A stretch of DNA of 10,112 bases, taken from NCBI GenBank assembly GCA_946478915.1, contig CAMLER010000130.1:1-10112 (forward strand), read 5' to 3'. Under the pieces are notes generated by a model, which saw nothing but the letters and a program-made list of their open reading frames with translations, had not been told where the DNA came from and made no database searches. Shown one piece after another: positions 7,341 to 10,112 of this stretch. The position numbers and the translations under genes were made by a program. The DNA comes from an uncultured Chryseolinea sp. (GTDB taxonomy: Bacteria; Bacteroidota; Bacteroidia; Cytophagales; Cyclobacteriaceae). How positions within the stretch are numbered: position 1 is the stretch's first letter; each line of letters begins with the position of its first letter.

Positions 7341-8822
7341 CTAGGAATCTATCCACTGCATTGACCTCTTCACAGCCTTTTGCCACCCATTGTAAAGTTT
7401 AATACGATTATTATCGTCCATCGATGGTGTAAAGGTCTTTTGGATTTTTCGATTTCTTATAATGTCTTCTTTTTTCCATAATCCTATTTGAATACCAGCA
7501 AGATATGCCGCGCCCATTGCAGTCGACTCGATGACTTCAGGTCGTTCAACAGGGGTATTTAAGATGTCGGCCTGAAATTGCATCAGGATATTATTGGCGC
7601 TGGCTCCACCATCAACTTTTAACATTGCAAGTCGAATTCCAGCGTCCTCTTCCATCGCGTTTAAAATATCTTTCGTCTGATAAGCCAGAGATTCAAGCGT
7701 AGCTTTGATGATATGATCCTTACCAGTATCACGCGTCAATCCAAAAATGGCACCCCGCGCATACATGTCCCAATACGGAGCTCCCAGTCCCGCAAAGGCG
7801 GGCACTACGTAAACTTCGTTTGACCCTAATGCTTTAGTTGCAAAATATTCTGAATCTTTGGACTGATCGATCAGATGCAAACTGTCTCTTAGCCACTGAA
7901 CTGCCGCACCGGCAATGAACACGCTACCCTCCAACGCATACTCAACTTTGTCATCCAACCCCCAGGCTATTGTCGTGATCAAACCGTTCTTTGAAAACTG
8001 AATATCTGAACCCGTATTCATCAGCATAAAGCACCCCGTTCCATAGGTATTCTTGGCCATGCCCGGCTCGAAGCACGCCTGACCGAAAAGAGCAGCCTGC
8101 TGATCACCAGCGATTCCCGCGATCGGAATCTCACTTCCATTCAAGTTATAATTACCAAAATGCGCTGCAGATGGTTTTACTTCAGGAAGCATGGATTCAT
8201 CAACATCCAGTTCGTCCAACAATTTTTTATCCCAAGCAAGCTTTTTGATGTCATACAACATTGTGCGCGACGCATTGGTGTAGTCGGTCACATGACTCTT
8301 CCCTTTGGTCATGTTCCAGATGAGCCAGGTGTCAATGGTCCCAAATGCAAGGTCCCCGCGTTTTGCTTTTTCCTTTGCCTGCGGTACATTGTCCAGTATC
8401 CATTTCACTTTTGTCGCAGAAAAATAAGAGTCAATGACGAGTCCGGTATGTTGCTTCACATAGTCTTCAAGACCCTTCTTCTTTAAGTCTTCGCATATCG
8501 ATGCAGTCCGCTTGTCTTGCCAAACTATCGCATTATATACGGGCTGACCTGTTTTACGATCCCAAACCACAGCCGTTTCACGCTGATTAGTTATGCCGAT
8601 TGCAGCAATTGAAGAGGGATTAACTTTATTTTCTCTGACGACTTTGTCAAGCACTCCCATTTGCGTAGAAAGAATCTCTATCGGATCGTGCTCAACCCAA
8701 CCGGACTGAGGAAATATCTGTCGAAATTCCTGTTGAGCGATTCCCACGATCTGTCCATCTTCCTTAAAGAGCACGGCGCGCGAGCTTGTTGTTCCCTGAT
8801 CGAGTGCGATGATGTGCTTCAT
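7341..8822 (-). CDS. glpK: glycerol kinase (FGGY family)
   Basis: This 493-residue cytoplasmic enzyme phosphorylates glycerol to sn-glycerol 3-phosphate with [11 protein letters not shown] (8-15) opens the actin-like ATPase fold. Arg81-Glu82 in [12 protein letters not shown], Tyr133 and Asp240 in [13 protein letters not shown] match the glycerol-binding and catalytic residues Arg83, Glu84, Tyr135 and Asp245 of E. coli GlpK. The FGGY signature [19 protein letters not shown] (403-421) is intact. The length is normal. The loop before Asp240 reads [11 protein letters not shown]: the histidine phosphorylated by HPr in Firmicutes appears to be Asn226, and the E. coli fructose-1,6-bisphosphate arginine (Arg236) appears to be Glu231. 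Neither classical control is therefore expected. The ATG at 8822 lies close behind an octamer repeat array, with glpF 187 bases upstream and glpD 109 bases downstream. Confidence 0.97.
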   Translation of the reverse strand: MKHIIALDQGTTSSRAVLFKEDGQIVGIAQQEFRQIFPQSGWVEHDPIEILSTQMGVLDKVVRENKVNPSSIAAIGITNQRETAVVWDRKTGQPVYNAIVWQDKRTASICEDLKKKGLEDYVKQHTGLVIDSYFSATKVKWILDNVPQAKEKAKRGDLAFGTIDTWLIWNMTKGKSHVTDYTNASRTMLYDIKKLAWDKKLLDELDVDESMLPEVKPSAAHFGNYNLNGSEIPIAGIAGDQQAALFGQACFEPGMAKNTYGTGCFMLMNTGSDIQFSKNGLITTIAWGLDDKVEYALEGSVFIAGAAVQWLRDSLHLIDQSKDSEYFATKALGSNEVYVVPAFAGLGAPYWDMYARGAIFGLTRDTGKDHIIKATLESLAYQTKDILNAMEEDAGIRLAMLKVDGGASANNILMQFQADILNTPVERPEVIESTAMGAAYLAGIQIGLWKKEDIIRNRKIQKTFTPSMDDNNRIKLYNGWQKAVKRSMQWIDS

Positions 8823-8830
8823 GTTTTTAA

Positions 8831-8933
8831 GTGTTGAGGTGTTGAGGTTCGATGTGTTGAGGTTGTGCTTAGAACACAGTGTGTGCGTGTCAAAGTGTTG
8901 AGGTGTTTAAGTGTTGAGGTTTGATGTGCTGAT
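8831..8933. repeat. degenerate tandem octamer array upstream of glpK
   Basis: Copies of GTGTTGAG lie at 8831-8838, 8839-8846, 8854-8861, 8895-8902 and 8911-8918. GTGTTTAA is at 8903-8910 and a decayed GTGCTGAT at 8926-8933. The block at 8895-8918 is three units in strict register; the first block is interrupted by 7-base spacers and by an unrelated stretch (8862-8894). This is the same octamer family as at 4163-4194. It fills most of the gap between the glpF stop and the glpK ATG. On the coding strand both arrays lead into CACTTAAA and then AACATGAAGC across the start codon. No spacer regularity suggests CRISPR. Confidence 0.8.
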
Positions 8934-8979
8934 GTATCTGTGTATTGATCTAAGTTGAACGTTGAATATTTTCGTACCA

Positions 8980-9013
8980 GGCTGTTAGCTGTGGGCTGTT
9001 AGCTGACAGCTAA
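8980..9013. repeat. direct repeat and palindrome overlapping the glpF stop codon
   Basis: GGCTGTTAGCTG occurs at 8980-8991 and again at 8994-9005. The second copy runs into TTAGCTGACAGCTAA (8999-9013), a perfect palindrome around one central base that includes the glpF stop (9010-9012). In RNA this gives a 6-bp stem with a 3-base loop. There is no following U-run on the coding strand, so a Rho-independent terminator is not supported; a 3'-end stabilising hairpin or part of a dispersed repeat are alternatives. Confidence 0.5.
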
Positions 9014-9717
9014 TCAAAAAGGATACGATAAAGACCTGCGCCGAGGAGTGCACCGATTAACGGACCGACTACTGGAATCCAGCTGTAAGCCCAGTCGGAG
9101 CTGCCCTTTCCAGCGATAGGCAGCACGGCGTGAGCAATCCTTGGTCCGAGGTCGCGTGCAGGATTAATAGCGAAGCCTGTTGGTCCGCCGAGACTCAATC
9201 CGATTGATGCGACCAGCGCTCCCACCACCAGGGGATTGAGACCATCCGCAAATTTGTTGGCTCCGATAAATAGCACACCAGTTACCAGCACCGTAGTTCC
9301 GATAATCTCACTGAGCAGGTTTGGAATTGATGTGCGGATAGCGGGTGCACAACTAAAGGTGGCAAGTTTCAGTCCGGGATTATCAGTAACCTTCCAATGA
9401 GGAAAATAATGCAGCCAAACGAGGATAGCACCCGTGAATGCACCTGCTAATTGAGCGAGTATGTAACCAACGACGAGATCTGCTGAGAAGTCCCCGGCGG
9501 CCCATAAGCCGATCGTGACAGCCGGATTAATGTGAGCGCCACTGATCCTTCCGACGGCGTATATTGACAAAGTGACAGCCAGTCCCCAACCCAACACGAT
9601 GGTAAGCCAACCAGCCTTCTCAGCTTTGGAATCTTTTAAAAGGACGCCCGCCACGACACCATTGCCCAACAAGATCAGGATCATGGTGCCGAAAAATTCT
9701 GCAACGTACGGTGACAT
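9010..9717 (-). CDS. glpF: aquaglyceroporin (MIP family glycerol facilitator)
   Basis: The 235-residue inner-membrane channel lets glycerol diffuse into the cell. It shows the MIP duplication: six membrane helices (about 4-27, 37-55, 81-104, 134-153, 162-177 and 211-233) and two half-helices carrying GAHINPAVT (60-68) and FAINPARDLGPR (182-193). Asp189 just after the second NPAR is the mark of glycerol facilitators rather than water-only aquaporins. Trp44, Phe182 and Arg188 fit the selectivity-filter residues Trp48, Phe200 and Arg206 of E. coli GlpF. The start ATG at 9717 gives MSPYVAEFFGT, the normal family N-terminus. It is the first gene of the minus-strand series, followed by glpK and glpD. 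Its product supplies the glycerol that GlpK traps by phosphorylation. Confidence 0.95.
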   Translation of the reverse strand: MSPYVAEFFGTMILILLGNGVVAGVLLKDSKAEKAGWLTIVLGWGLAVTLSIYAVGRISGAHINPAVTIGLWAAGDFSADLVVGYILAQLAGAFTGAILVWLHYFPHWKVTDNPGLKLATFSCAPAIRTSIPNLLSEIIGTTVLVTGVLFIGANKFADGLNPLVVGALVASIGLSLGGPTGFAINPARDLGPRIAHAVLPIAGKGSSDWAYSWIPVVGPLIGALLGAGLYRILFD

Positions 9718-9767
9718 AATGTGCGTTTGGTTTGTGAAAAGTTGTTTAGTTCAATGGATGTGTTCCG

Positions 9768-9797
9768 CTAAAATAAACATTTGACGCAGAAACAGAA
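9768..9797 (-). promoter_or_regulatory. weak candidate promoter for glpF
   Basis: On the coding strand TATTTTAG (9768-9775) differs at one position from the Bacteroidota -7 element TAnnTTTG. TTCT (9794-9797), 18 bases upstream, is a poor -33 match. It sits about 50 bases before the glpF ATG, where a promoter for the glp genes is expected, but the match is too short to be firm. The rest of the 247-base gap between the two divergent starts shows no other site I can support. Confidence 0.18.
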
Positions 9798-9964
9798 GGA
9801 TTCACATGTTTTGGATCTGTCTATCTAAAAAATCCGACATCTGTTGCTTTATCGCTTCGCCGAATGTAATTAGTGTAATTATTGGAGCATCATTGAAGGG
9901 GAAATTAGCTGTCCGGCCTTTATGTGTATGTTCCCTTGGTTTTGTGCAGAATATAAGTTAATGG

Positions 9965-10112
9965 ATGGTTAGAACTCTACCTGGCATCGCATTCTTCCTT
10001 TCAGTATTATTTGCCTCCGGTTCCTCATTCGCTCAGGAATACTGGAATGTGCCCTGGCAGGTAATTGGTGATTCGGCAAATATGGTTCCGAACCGGGATG
10101 TTATTGTCACCG
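9965..10112 (+). CDS. N-terminus of a secreted protein, cut by the window edge
   Basis: An open frame runs from ATG at 9965 to the end of the window (49 codons visible, no stop). It begins with a clear Sec signal peptide: Arg3 in the short n-region, a hydrophobic core (about residues 7-17, GIAFFLSVLFA), and a likely signal peptidase I site after SSFA (residue 23), giving a mature start QEYWNVPWQ. The first ATG nearby, at 9961, hits a stop after three codons and is not the start. The mature part seen so far is too short to assign a family. It is divergent from glpF and separated by 247 bases, so it probably belongs to another transcription unit. The product is likely periplasmic or outer-membrane. 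Confidence 0.7.
   Translation, partial: MVRTLPGIAFFLSVLFASGSSFAQEYWNVPWQVIGDSANMVPNRDVIVT

Noticed and set aside
8831..8933. CRISPR-like array
   Set aside because: The units are only 8 bases, degenerate and mostly contiguous, without unique spacers of regular length, and no cas genes are near.
9961..9972. ATG at 9961 as the start of the right-edge gene
   Set aside because: It reads Met-Asp-Gly-stop; the ATG at 9965 opens the frame with a signal peptide.

Overview
The window looks like chromosomal DNA of a member of the Bacteroidota, probably a Cytophagales-like relative. This is inferred from the protein flavours (a Bacteroidota-style glp set and a maltose phosphorylase / beta-phosphoglucomutase pair), the lack of recognisable Shine-Dalgarno sequences before the starts, and short repeat families in the gaps. 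Eight complete genes lie on the minus strand. One truncated gene enters on the plus strand at the right edge. There are no RNA genes, insertion sequences, phage genes or CRISPR array.

In transcription order (right to left), the first block is glycerol use: glpF (aquaglyceroporin, 9717-9010), glpK (glycerol kinase, 8822-7341) and glpD (FAD glycerol-3-phosphate dehydrogenase, 7231-5585). Together they take glycerol in, trap it as glycerol 3-phosphate and oxidise it to dihydroxyacetone phosphate. The second block is a sugar-kinase group: a ROK-family hexokinase/glucokinase-like gene (5503-4565), a VOC/glyoxalase-superfamily gene 3 nt behind it (4561-4199) and a divergent PfkB-family kinase (4153-3182). 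The third block is maltose phosphorolysis: beta-phosphoglucomutase (3139-2495, TTG start) and a GH65 maltose phosphorylase (2319-37). The phosphorylase would split maltose into beta-glucose 1-phosphate and glucose. The mutase turns the first into glucose 6-phosphate and the ROK kinase can phosphorylate the second, so the second and third blocks form a plausible maltose-to-glucose-6-phosphate pathway that spends one ATP per maltose. No disaccharide transporter is visible; it may lie beyond the left edge.

The gaps hold the less ordinary material. A degenerate tandem octamer (GTGTTGAG-like on the plus strand) occurs twice, each time directly upstream of the ATG of a kinase gene (the PfkB gene and glpK). 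A REP-like inverted repeat separates pgmB from the phosphorylase gene. A short repeat/palindrome overlaps the glpF stop codon. At the right edge, divergent from glpF, a gene begins that encodes a protein with a clear Sec signal peptide.

I see no evidence of a wholly new system. This is a metabolic region whose most interesting points are the repeated octamer arrays at gene starts, the unassigned PfkB and VOC genes inside a sugar pathway, and a glycerol kinase lacking the known regulatory residues.
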